Source of the DNA: SZUA-430 sp040381215
GTDB taxonomy: Bacteria > Pseudomonadota > Alphaproteobacteria > Micropepsales > Micropepsaceae
Direction: 5' to 3'
Assembly: GCA_040381215.1 (NCBI GenBank)
Contig: JBEIHO010000010.1
Coordinates: 1-64,000, forward strand
DNA: 64,000 bases
The first letter of the stretch is position 1, and each line of letters begins with the position of its first letter. Below the pieces are notes generated by a model. The model did not search any database and was not told the origin of the DNA. It was given only the letters and a program-made list of their open reading frames with translations. Position numbers and translations under genes: made by a program. Shown here in pieces: positions 18,001-25,818 of this stretch.

Positions 18001-19100
18001 AGATATCGACGCTGAACGAGGCGACGCCGGACCTGCTTGAAATAGGCGATGGAAGTTTCCTCGCGGACGAATGCGTCATCGGCGCGATCCGGGTCGCCAA
18101 TGGCTCTGCGGAACTCAAGCCGGTTCGGATTGGCGACCGCTGCTTTGTCGGCAACAGCGCCCTGCTGAAGGGCGGCGTCACCATGGCCGACGGCTCGTTG
18201 CTCGCCTTGCTGTCAAGTGAAGGCGACAGGGCAAGCCTTGCAAGGGAGAACGGCCAGTGGCTTGGCTCGCCTGCATTCCAGTTGCCCAGAAATGTACCCG
18301 ACATGGGATACAGCGAGGCAGAGCTCTACACGCCTACGCCTCAGCTCGTGCTCAAGCGAAAATTTGCCGACGCCATCCGCGCGCTGCTGCCGGCTTATGT
18401 CTGGCTCGCCGGTCTCATGGCCTTCGTTGCCGTGGCAAGTGCGGCATGGATCAACCTGCCCCTTTGGGGCTGCCTCCTGGTGCTGCCGGCAGCCTCGCTG
18501 GCAACCTCGGCCTTCGAGATCGCGGCTGTTGCCGGCATCAAGTGGTTCATCTCCGGCCGCTTCACGCAGACGACGCACCCGCTGTGGTCCGACGCCGTCA
18601 TTCTCGACGAGATCGTCAATGGCGCCTATGAAAGCCTGTCAGCCTCAGTATTGCCCATGCTGCAGGGAACCCCCTTCCTCGCACCCGCCCTGAGATTGTT
18701 CGGCTGCCGGATCGGCAAGTGGTGCTTCCTCGACACCACCTATTTCTCCGAGTTCGATCTGGTGGAGATCGGCGATCATGCCGCCCTGAACCAGGGCACG
18801 ACGGTCCAGACCCACCTGTTCGAGGACAGGGTCATGAAGAGCGGAAGCGTCCGCATCGGAGCCGGTTGCACGACCGGAAACATGAGCATCGTGCTGTACG
18901 ACACGCAACTGCAGGACGGCGCCGTCATCTCACCGATGGCCGTCGTCATGAAAGGCGAGATCCTCTCACCCGGAACGCGTGCCAGCGGCATCCCGTGCCA
19001 GAACATGGCCGCCGCACGGCGGATCAGGGAAGAAACACCGACAGCGTTGCCGGCAACGCTTGAAACCGAAGGCCGGAACTGGCGCCAAGCCGCCGAATGA
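15036..19100 (+). CDS. Pls-type membrane-bound single-module NRPS (poly-amino acid synthetase-like)
   Basis: A 1354-residue protein with the architecture of epsilon-poly-L-lysine synthetase. Adenylation domain about 20-510: A3 IYTSGSTGRPKG at 171-182, A5 NTYGPTE, A8 GRMDDQVKIRGFRVE from 411, A10 TSGKIDR. Thiolation domain: LGGHS, with phosphopantetheine site Ser560. Then three pairs of membrane helices (about 634-698, 866-930, 1113-1170), each followed by a soluble domain rich in hexapeptide-like repeats (IGRECQI, IGKNTEI, IGKWCFL regions). There is no classical condensation or thioesterase domain. The ten specificity residues read D-A-E-S-V-G-T-V-V-K, resembling a lysine code. Motif A7 is YRTHD instead of YRTGD. 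The ATG at 15036 has AGGGGG 7 bases upstream. The architecture is clear; the product is inferred to be a basic homopolymer. Confidence 0.9.
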   Translation: MGSMDKTVTAQEDMPQDSFGIHRLFEAQARQRPHHTAIEFADNFVSYAELDRRANRMAWALKRRGVKPGDLVGLYLPKGTGLFEAMLGILKAGAGYVPVDLRFPAERINGIFADAGVRAIVTDSERTKTLAPSTAARLRIDGDAAEIRTQPATPVADEPCTAESASPCYAIYTSGSTGRPKGVLVTHTNVRTFATALPREYGLGPDERVYQGFSTAFDASVEEIWAAFALGGTLCIPTEEIARSPADAAAFIAAGRITYFSTVPTFLSMVPGDLPLVRTLVLGGEACPQHLVARWARPGRRMLNTYGPTETTVVATWVECSPDQPVTIGKPLRGYHAYVVDEDMNPVPAGQEGELLIGGNAVAAGYINRPDLTADKFIRNPFPATAPLAPVLYRTHDCVTQDADGNIQFVGRMDDQVKIRGFRVELQEIESVLRDDPVVMGAAVRIVHVHGLPEIAAYIVPAQGATIDRDATARRLKARLPDYMVPRFLETIDALPFTTSGKIDRKSLPEPMQQLQPRSKPLELPATRMEETILDVWRKFFPNTPVSVLDDFFLDLGGHSLLAAQVATALRQDAGLEAASVMQLYTFRTIRALASCLDEWRTPESRTLDDHVEAGQKTRAEQVFVTVPVWERWTTVGLQALALLAYHGIQITPLVAIASLALGAIGGTIPTPDALWYATVIGFLAWPSMLLISIAVKWLVVGKLKPGKYPLWGLYYCRWWTANLFQQLGWPHMFSGTPLMSAYYRAMGARIGRECQIMTPIASGHDLLSIGDRASVGIETHLATGRVEDGWLKLGRIDIGRDCFIGAQVAIGIDTRIEENAWIDDQSHVPDGTVIASGTRAQGAPLVRSEFPTPQAVSGAKAKPILYAIAHLGLIYVMGYLLMLAALPGLALAAWSFTQPDFLLASAALIATVPVSVLWYMACVIVVKNLFIGRITAGTVSVYSPAYLRIWFNRYLMANTRHILLPLYATVYLPWFYRQLGARIGKNTEISTLNEATPDLLEIGDGSFLADECVIGAIRVANGSAELKPVRIGDRCFVGNSALLKGGVTMADGSLLALLSSEGDRASLARENGQWLGSPAFQLPRNVPDMGYSEAELYTPTPQLVLKRKFADAIRALLPAYVWLAGLMAFVAVASAAWINLPLWGCLLVLPAASLATSAFEIAAVAGIKWFISGRFTQTTHPLWSDAVILDEIVNGAYESLSASVLPMLQGTPFLAPALRLFGCRIGKWCFLDTTYFSEFDLVEIGDHAALNQGTTVQTHLFEDRVMKSGSVRIGAGCTTGNMSIVLYDTQLQDGAVISPMAVVMKGEILSPGTRASGIPCQNMAAARRIREETPTALPATLETEGRNWRQAAE

Positions 19101-19122
19101 ACCCGCAAAAAGGAGAACTGGA

Positions 19123-19596
19123 ATGAACTTCAGGAACACGATCATCGCCGCACTGGCAGCACCACTTCTGGCCTCCACGCTTGCCGCGCAGGAACTGAAG
19201 CCTTCGCCCGGCGATATCTGGTGGAGCGAGTATCTGGCCCAGGACCCGACGGCCACCAGCAATTTCTACGCAAATGTCATCGGATGGCAGGTCAAGACGA
19301 TGGCCCTCGAGGACCTCGAGCGCGCCGCCAAGCCCGGCGAAAAGCCATACATCATGATGATGTCCGGCCCTGATGAGCGCGCGGGCCTCATGCAATTGAT
19401 GGATGCTGATTATCCTGGCGCGCGCCAGGGGTGGTTCAACTATTTCTACGTCGACAACCTCGAACAGGCGATGGCGCGCGCGGTGCAGCAGGGTGGCAAG
19501 GTCATTCGCGAGCCTTCCGAAGTAACCCCGGACACCGAGATCGCAATCATTCAAGACCCTGAAGGTATCCTGATCGGCCTGGCCTCGGCACTCTGA
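19123..19596 (+). CDS. Exported VOC (glyoxalase/bleomycin resistance) family protein
   Basis: A 157-residue VOC-fold protein with an N-terminal signal peptide (cleavage probably after STLAA, before QELKPSPGDIWW). The mature part has the paired beta-alpha-beta-beta-beta pattern: SEYLAQDPTATSNFYANVIGW, and later NYFYVDNLEQAMARAVQQGGKV and IQDPEG. AGGAGA lies 6 bases before the ATG. It begins only 22 bases after the Pls-like gene on the same strand and so is likely co-transcribed. VOC proteins often sequester or modify small molecules, and a periplasmic one next to a poly-amino acid synthetase could bind or process the product. That link is inference. Confidence 0.8.
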   Translation: MNFRNTIIAALAAPLLASTLAAQELKPSPGDIWWSEYLAQDPTATSNFYANVIGWQVKTMALEDLERAAKPGEKPYIMMMSGPDERAGLMQLMDADYPGARQGWFNYFYVDNLEQAMARAVQQGGKVIREPSEVTPDTEIAIIQDPEGILIGLASAL

Positions 19597-19609
19597 GGCA
19601 GGCCTCGCA

Positions 19610-20299
19610 TCACTTGGGCTGCAAGGCCCGGGAACTGATGCTCAGGCCCTCGAAGGCCTCCGCGCGGTACGATGCTACCATGGCGATGCAGTCGTCGCGG
19701 ACCTCGATGGATTGAAGGTGACACGCAGACGGGAGCATGGGCGCAAGCACCCGGCACCCGCCTGCCGCATCAAACGCGACTTCGACATCCTGCGGTCGCA
19801 GGGACTGGCTGTCACCGTGCAGCTTCATGACTGCCTCCTTGGCAACCCAATACGCCAGCAGCGATTGCGCACGCAGGCTGTCGGGAACGGCTTGAAGGCG
19901 ATCAGCCTCGCCCCTGACCAGGATCTCGCCGGCCAACCCCGGCGAGAGCGCGCGCATGATCTCGACATCGACGCCCACCGGACCTGAGCGCGACACGGCA
20001 AGGACGGCGACGTCGCCGGAATGTGAAAGGTTGAAATGCAGATCGCAGTGCGTGGCCAGCGCGGGCTTGCCATGCGCCGACGTCACGAACTGCAGCGTTG
20101 CCGGGGACAGGCCCAGGGCCTCTCCAAGGATTTGCCGCACGCCCGCATGCGCCGCGACAAAATTGACGGAATCCTGGGGGCGCACCAGGCGGCGGGCACG
20201 CGCGCGCTCTTCATCAGAGAGGATGTCGAGCAGGCCAAGTGCCTGAACCGCACTCGGACCCAGCGACCAGGTCCAGACCCGTATGGGCTCAACCCTCAC
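19610..20299 (-). CDS. 4'-phosphopantetheinyl transferase, Sfp type
   Basis: Transfers the phosphopantetheine arm of CoA to the serine of a carrier domain. The 229-residue length fits Sfp-type enzymes. Visible motifs are GKPALA (77-82), FNLSHSGD (89-96), the magnesium-binding VGVDVEIM (108-115) and WVAKEAVMKLHG (151-162). It starts with GTG. The gene is convergent with the VOC gene, 13 bases away, and lies next to the Pls-like synthetase whose Ser560 needs exactly this modification, so it is the probable activator of that enzyme. It could also serve other carrier proteins elsewhere in the genome. Confidence 0.9.
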   Translation of the reverse strand: MRVEPIRVWTWSLGPSAVQALGLLDILSDEERARARRLVRPQDSVNFVAAHAGVRQILGEALGLSPATLQFVTSAHGKPALATHCDLHFNLSHSGDVAVLAVSRSGPVGVDVEIMRALSPGLAGEILVRGEADRLQAVPDSLRAQSLLAYWVAKEAVMKLHGDSQSLRPQDVEVAFDAAGGCRVLAPMLPSACHLQSIEVRDDCIAMVASYRAEAFEGLSISSRALQPK

Positions 20300-20326
20300 G
20301 ACACCCCGGACCGGTCGCTGAATGAC

Positions 20327-20830
20327 CTATTTGATCTTGAGCAGCTCGACTTCGAACAGAAGCACCTGGTCGCCCGTGATCTTGGCGCCCTTGCCCCGAC
20401 AGCCATAGGCAAGCCCTGAAGGAATGGCGAGTTCGAACTTGTCACCTTCCCGCATGAGGGTGAGTGCTTCCTGCCAGCCCTTGATCACCTGTCCGGCCTC
20501 GAACTCGATGGCCTTGTTCTCGTCGAACAGGGTCCCATCGATCAGGGTACCGCGGTAATTGACCGTGACCATGGAGGCCCAGGTCGGCTGGCGGGTCCCG
20601 GTGCCCTTGCGAAGCACTTTGTACTGCAGGCCGCTTTCAGTGACCACGACGCCAGGCTTTGCCTTGTTGGCATCAAGGAACGCCTGCATCCGCGCCCAAT
20701 TGGCCTCATCGCGCGGCGGGCACGTATCGACGGCGCGGGCCTTGGGCTTGGGATCTTCAGACGACAGATCGAACACGCAACCCGAGAGCGACAGCGCAGC
20801 GAGGGCAACAAGGGCAAACCGGCCATACAT
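20327..20830 (-). CDS. FKBP-type peptidyl-prolyl isomerase lipoprotein
   Basis: A 167-residue lipoprotein: the signal sequence ends in the lipobox LSGC with Cys18 as lipid site, placing the protein on a periplasmic membrane face. The FKBP domain starts at ESGLQYKVLRKGTG and contains VTVNYRGTLIDGTLFDE, VIKGWQEAL and IPSGLAYGCRGKG, the usual active-site framework for cis-trans isomerisation at proline. It would assist folding of envelope proteins. It is 27 bases downstream of nothing it obviously works with; the PPTase gene follows it on the same strand. Confidence 0.9.
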   Translation of the reverse strand: MYGRFALVALAALSLSGCVFDLSSEDPKPKARAVDTCPPRDEANWARMQAFLDANKAKPGVVVTESGLQYKVLRKGTGTRQPTWASMVTVNYRGTLIDGTLFDENKAIEFEAGQVIKGWQEALTLMREGDKFELAIPSGLAYGCRGKGAKITGDQVLLFEVELLKIK

Positions 20831-20937
20831 GGATCGAGGACCTTCCGCGTTTCAAAGAGCAGCGGAAACTGCCCCGACGCCCCTGTTAAATGCAAGCCCG
20901 TTGTGCCACCTACGAACACCGACAACCGGAGAGCGAC

Positions 20938-21777
20938 ATGACGGGTTCACAGCGCCAGGCCATCTTCATCACCGGGGCCGCGTCAGGCATGGGGCGGGAA
21001 ACGGCCCTGCTTTTTGCCGGCAAGGGCTGGTTCGTCGGTGCGACGGACGTGAACCTCGACGGCCTCAGGACGCTGGAACAGGTGTTGGGATCGGAAAACT
21101 GCTGGATCCGCAAGCTTGACGTTACGTCGAAAAAGGATCTCGAGACCGCGCTGGCGGATTTCTGCGCCAAGTCAGGCGATCGCCTCGATCTGATGTTCAA
21201 CAACGCCGGCATCGGCGAGTCCGGCTGGTTCGAGGACATACCCTACGAGGCCGCCATGCGCGTGGTTCAGATCAACTTCGTGGGCGCCCTGAACGGCGCC
21301 TACGCATCCCTGCCCTGGCTGAAGAAGACGCCGAATTCCTTGCTGTTCACGACGTCCTCCTCGTCGGCGACGTACGGCATGCCGCGCATCGCGGTCTACG
21401 CCGCCACCAAGCACGCCGTGAAAGGCCTGACCGAGGCCTTGTCGATCGAATGGGCGCGCCACGGCGTCAGGGTAGCCGACGTCCTTCCGGGGCTGATCGA
21501 CACAGCGATCCTGCGATCAACCCCTAACCGGACGGGCGACGCCCCCAAGCCGACGGAAGAGCAGTTCTACGCCAAAGCCCCGAAAAAGGGGATGTTCCGG
21601 CTGATGCCGGCCTCAAGCGTGGCCGAGTGCGTATGGAACGCCTATCACGGCAACAGGCTGCACTGGTATGTGCCCGCGGAAATCGCCTGGATCGACCGGA
21701 TCAAGGGATTTGCGCCGATGTTCATCAGGGCGCAAATCCTCAAGCTGTTCCCGGCCCTGACAGCGCTCAAACCCTGA
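20938..21777 (+). CDS. SDR-family oxidoreductase
   Basis: A 279-residue NAD(P)-dependent short-chain dehydrogenase with TGAASGMG at 12-19, NNAG at 88-91 and the catalytic Ser141, Tyr154, Lys158 set (YAATK). The start at 20938 has GGAGAG just upstream; an in-frame ATG at 20890 is less likely. It has a C-terminal extension of about 50 residues (from PKKGMFRLMPA onward) compared with minimal SDRs, as in classical SDRs acting on bulky or hydrophobic substrates. Substrate unknown. It is divergent from the FKBP gene. Confidence 0.87.
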   Translation: MTGSQRQAIFITGAASGMGRETALLFAGKGWFVGATDVNLDGLRTLEQVLGSENCWIRKLDVTSKKDLETALADFCAKSGDRLDLMFNNAGIGESGWFEDIPYEAAMRVVQINFVGALNGAYASLPWLKKTPNSLLFTTSSSSATYGMPRIAVYAATKHAVKGLTEALSIEWARHGVRVADVLPGLIDTAILRSTPNRTGDAPKPTEEQFYAKAPKKGMFRLMPASSVAECVWNAYHGNRLHWYVPAEIAWIDRIKGFAPMFIRAQILKLFPALTALKP

Positions 21778-21790
21778 GCGCTGCCGCACC

Positions 21791-22471
21791 CTAGAGGTGA
21801 CGGCCTGGCAGGGGCCTGTAGAAGATGTGGGTGCCGATCTCGGCAACCTTGATCATCCGCGATGCCCACGACGGGCTCACATAGTCGGCATGGTAGAAAG
21901 TGGCGCCGCCGGCGACAGGGTTCACCTTGCCGCCCGTCCGCATGACATTCGCAGCGATACGCATTGCCTGGCGCCAGGCATCGCGATCGCGCACCCGGTC
22001 TGCAACGCCATCGCAGGTAAATGAGAACTGGCAACCCGTCTTGCGGTGCGAGCCTTCATAGACGACGCCGCAGATTGTCCGCGGGCGACCGGGCACGCGC
22101 GTGCGGGCCACAACGACCTCGGCGACAGCCTTTTGCCCAACAGCGCTTTCGCCACGCGCTTCGAAATAGACGGCGGTCGCGAGGCAATTCTTCTCGCGCA
22201 CATAGGTCTGGTACGAGGGACGATTGACCAGGTTGCGCACGACCGTACGAGGCGTGACGCCAGATGCATCATGCTTGGCAAGCGTCGGGCGCAACCCAAC
22301 GGTGAGGGCGCCCTCACCCTGCTCGCCTGACGTGCCCCCGAAAGGAAGGTCACGCATGACCGGTACTGCCGCGGCAATCGCGCAGGCGTAGATCAGCGAG
22401 CCGCCAAGGGCCGCCGTCAGGATCCTGTTGTTGCGGCGCAGGCGCGCCAATAGTCCATGCGTCTTCGCCAT
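21791..22471 (-). CDS. SleB-type cell wall hydrolase with N-terminal membrane anchor
   Basis: A 226-residue envelope protein with one hydrophobic segment at about 18-38 and an exported hydrolase_2 domain. The domain has CLATAVYFEARGE with the probable catalytic Glu104, followed by AEVVVARTR and TGCQFSFTCDG. Family members cleave peptidoglycan (cortex-lytic SleB/CwlJ in spore formers, general cell wall remodelling in Alphaproteobacteria). The stop is convergent with the SDR gene, 14 bases apart. GGAGGT lies only 3 bases before the ATG, which is unusually close. Confidence 0.88.
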   Translation of the reverse strand: MAKTHGLLARLRRNNRILTAALGGSLIYACAIAAAVPVMRDLPFGGTSGEQGEGALTVGLRPTLAKHDASGVTPRTVVRNLVNRPSYQTYVREKNCLATAVYFEARGESAVGQKAVAEVVVARTRVPGRPRTICGVVYEGSHRKTGCQFSFTCDGVADRVRDRDAWRQAMRIAANVMRTGGKVNPVAGGATFYHADYVSPSWASRMIKVAEIGTHIFYRPLPGRHL

Positions 22472-23075
22472 GTGACCTCCATGGTTAGGAAGGCGTTCAC
22501 CCCTTGGTACTCACCGGGCCCCTTGAGGGACCTCTTGTTGTCGGAGAGCCACTTGCAGCCTTTGGGCCAGTAACCACTCCTGCGGTTCGCCAGGGACCTG
22601 TTGCCGAGAAATCAGCCGGTCCGAGACACAACCGTTGCGCGCATCGTTAAGAATGCTTGCAGGGAACGGGTAGTTCCTGTCCCGCTGCGGTGCAACAAAC
22701 TCGCGGTTGTATAGGCAGGAAGTACTCACGTGTCAGCCCGACACACACGTAAAACTCTATGTCAAGCTGTCGCACGAAGCACACGGTTACCGGCGCACGT
22801 CATACTGGATCATTTGAATATTGGAATAATAAAAATTGTAAACTGTCCTGTAAGGACAAAAAACAGATTTGAATCTGAACTTATCAACGTCGAATTGTGA
22901 TGCCGAAAAGCGACATGGTTTCAACAAGGTCATGAACACGATTTAATGGGGAAATCTGCCAATCCAACACCCGCTTGGACGCGAGTTTCCCCCCGCTGAA
23001 GCCGACACGACCAAGCGCGTCCTCGCCAGAAGCCAAGAAAAAATGGCTCAAAATATGGGTTTTATGAAGAGCTGC
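22472..23075. other. Gene-free stretch of about 600 bases
   Basis: No convincing gene. The part from about 22800 to 22940 is markedly AT-rich against the rest of the window. A perfect 6-bp inverted repeat with a 3-base loop (TGTCCT, GTA, AGGACA) lies at 22844-22858, and a 5-bp GTGTC/GACAC pair near 22730-22745. The stretch must hold the sleB promoter and the 3' end of the ppdK transcript. An open frame at 22511-22729 on the minus strand was not accepted because its codon use is unlike its neighbours. Confidence 0.4.
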
Positions 23076-25731
23076 CTACCCCAGCGCCGCCTGGGCTGCC
23101 GCAAGCCGGGCGATGGGAACCCGGAAGGGGGAGCAGGACACATAGTCCAGCCGCGCCGCCTCGCAGAACCGGATCGACGCCGGGTCACCGCCATGCTCGC
23201 CGCAAATCCCGAGCTTCAGGTCAGGCCTGACCTTCCGCCCGCGCTCCTCGGCGATACGGATGAGCTCGCCCACACCTTCCGTGTCGAGACTGACAAACGG
23301 GTCGTTCGGCAGCAGCCCCCGGCTGACATAGTCCGGCAGGAACTTGGAGGAGTCGTCCCGGCTGAGCCCGAACGTGGTCTGGGTCAGGTCATTCGTCCCG
23401 AACGAGAAGAACGCCGCCGACTGTGCGATGTCACCGGCCCTGAGCGCCGCCCGCGGCAGCTCGATCATGGTGCCTACCAGATAGGAAAGCCGGCGCCCGG
23501 TCTCGCCCTCGACAGCCTTGGCGACCGCATCGATGCGCGCCTTCAGGAAGTCGAACTCCCCGCGCATGGCCACCAGCGGGATCATGATCTCGGCGGTCAG
23601 TGTCTTGCCCGTCTCCGTCTCGACCGCGACCGCCGCCTCGAAGATGGCCCGCGCCTGCATGTCATAGATCTCGGGATAGGACACCCCCAGCCGGCACCCG
23701 CGATGCCCCAGCATCGGATTGAACTCGGACAGGTCCTCCAGCCGGTTGCGCAGCTTCCCCGCCTCGATCCCCCAGCGTCCCGGCCACCTCGTCAACCTCG
23801 TGCTCCTTGGGCAGGAACTCGTGCAGCGGCGGGTCCAGCAGCCGGATCGTCACCGGCAGCCCGGCCATGATGCGGAACAACTCGACGAAATCCTTGCGCT
23901 GATGCGGCAGCAGCCGGGCCAGAGCCGCATCGCGCCCCCCCTTGGTATCGGCCAGGATCATGCGCCGCACATCGTTGATGCGCTCCTCGTCGAAGAACAT
24001 GTGCTCGGTCCGGCAGAGCCCGATGCCCTCGGCCCCGAAGTCGCGCGCATGGCGCGCATCCGAGGGCGTCTCGGCGTTGGCACGCACCTTCATGCGGCGG
24101 AACCCGTCCGCCCAGCCCATCAAAGTCGCGAAATCACCGGAGAGCTCAGGCTGGATCGTGGGCACCCGCCCCTTCATGACCTGCCCCGTAGACCCATCGA
24201 TTGTGATGACCTCACCCTTCTTCAGCGTCTGCCCGGCGGCCGTCACGACCTGCCGCGCATAGTCGATACGCAGGCCGCCTGCCCCCGAAACGCAAGGCCG
24301 CCCCATCCCGCGCGCTACCACAGCAGCGTGGCTCGTCATGCCGCCACGAGCGGTCAGGATGCCGCGCGCGGCATGCATGCCATGGATGTCTTCCGGGCTG
24401 GTCTCGATGCGCACGAGGATGATGTCACGCCCATCGCCCGCCAGGCGTTCGGCCTCGCCCGCATCAAAGACGATCTCACCGGAGGCCGCCCCCGGCGAGG
24501 CCGGCAAGCCCGAGGCCAGAACCTGGCGGGGCGCCTTGGGATCAAGCGTCGGATGCAGCAACTGGTCCAGAGACGCAGGATCGATCCGCTTGACCGCCTC
24601 CGCGCGCGTCAGCACATTTTCCGAGGCCAGATCGACCGCGATCTTGATGGCAGCCTTCGCCGTACGCTTGCCATTTCGCGTCTGCAAGACCCAGAGCCGG
24701 CCCTTCTCGATCGTAAACTCGATGTCCTGCATGTCCCGATAGTGCGCCTCGAGCCGACGCACATGATCCTGGAACTCCTGGAAGACCGAAGGCATCTTCT
24801 CCTCGAGCGAAGGGTCCTGCGACCCGCTCACCGAGCGCTCGCGCTTCGTCAGCGCCTGCGGCGTGCGCAATCCCGCCACGACGTCCTCGCCCTGCGCATT
24901 CAGAAGGTACTCGCCATAGAGTGACGCATCTCCAGTCGAGGGATTGCGCGAAAACGCAACGCCGGTGGCCGAATCCTCACCCATGTTGCCGAACACCATC
25001 GCCTGGATGTTCACGGCCGTACCCCAGTCATCCGGAATGTTGTGCAGCCGGCGATAGGTATTGGCCCGCGCATTCTGCCACGAGCCGAACACCGCCCCGA
25101 TCGCGCCCCAGAGCTGCTCGGCAGGCGTCTGCGGGAAATCAGTCCCCAGCTCCTCGCGCACCTTCGCCTTGTACTGACCCACCAGGTTCTTCCAGCCGTC
25201 AGCATCGACCTCGGTATCAAGCGACAGGTCATGCTCTTCCTTGTAGGAGCCGAGCAGTTCCTCGAAATGTTCATGCCCGACGCCAAGCACCACGTCGCTG
25301 TACATGGTGATGAAGCGCCGGTAGCTGTCATAGGCAAAGCGCTCGTTGCCGGTCTCCCGCGCAATGGCGGCCGCCGTCTCGTCGTTGAGCCCCAGGTTCA
25401 GCACCGTGTCCATCATGCCCGGCATCGAGGCGCGCGCGCCTGACCGCACCGACACCAGCAGCGGGTTCGATACGTCACCAAACGTCCGCCCCGTCATCCG
25501 CCCGATCTCGACGAGCCCCGCCTCGACCTGCGCCTTCAGGGTGTCGGGATACGTCTTTTCATTCTTGTAGAAGTGGGTGCACACCTCGGTCGTGATGGTG
25601 AAACCTGGCGGCACGGGAAGACCCAGGCTCGCCATCTCCGCAAGATTGGCTCCCTTGCCCCCAAGCAGCTCCTTCATCTTTGCGCTGCCGTCAGCCTTGC
25701 CGCCGCCGAAGCCATAGACCCATTTCGTCAT
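23076..25731 (-). pseudogene. ppdK: Pyruvate, phosphate dikinase, split by a +1 frameshift in a G run
   Basis: PPDK interconverts pyruvate, ATP and phosphate with PEP, AMP and PPi. The gene reads as two frames. The N-terminal 690 or so residues (MTKWVYGFGGGKA onward) carry the nucleotide-grasp domain and the phospho-histidine loop GGMTSHAAVVARG, and end out of frame at 23662. The C-terminal part, with FNPMLGHRGCRLG, GTNDLTQ and the catalytic Cys loop GICGEHGGDP, is in another frame and ends at 23076. The frames join at 23769-23773, where five G (minus strand) occur and four would restore ACG CTG GGG ATC GAG. Joined, the protein would be of normal PPDK length. It could be a sequencing or assembly homopolymer error rather than real decay, since both halves look fully conserved. 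Confidence 0.85.
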
Positions 25732-25747
25732 GGAGCACATCTTCCCG

Positions 25748-25790
25748 TTGCTGCACTGTGAAACAGTGCTTGCCATGTGCAGTGCAGCAA
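25748..25790 (-). promoter_or_regulatory. Alternative hairpins in the glyS-ppdK gap
   Basis: Two inverted repeats share an arm. An 11-bp perfect pair (TTGCTGCACTG at 25748-25758, CAGTGCAGCAA at 25780-25790) encloses a second perfect 7-bp pair (GCACTGT at 25753-25759, ACAGTGC at 25763-25769). Both use GCACTG at 25753-25758, so only one can form at a time, the layout of an attenuator or of a tandem protein-binding dyad. The element lies in the leader just before the ppdK start. Confidence 0.5.
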
Positions 25791-25818
25791 TTCAAGCGGC
25801 TGCCAGCCCCGTGCAGAC

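Noticed and set aside
22511..22729. 72-codon frame on the minus strand upstream of sleB
   Set aside because: Codon third positions do not show the GC bias of the neighbours and no RBS or family similarity is visible.
23719..24924. Open frame of 401 codons antisense to ppdK
   Set aside because: Arg/His/Pro-rich with no domain features; shadow of the dikinase coding frame.
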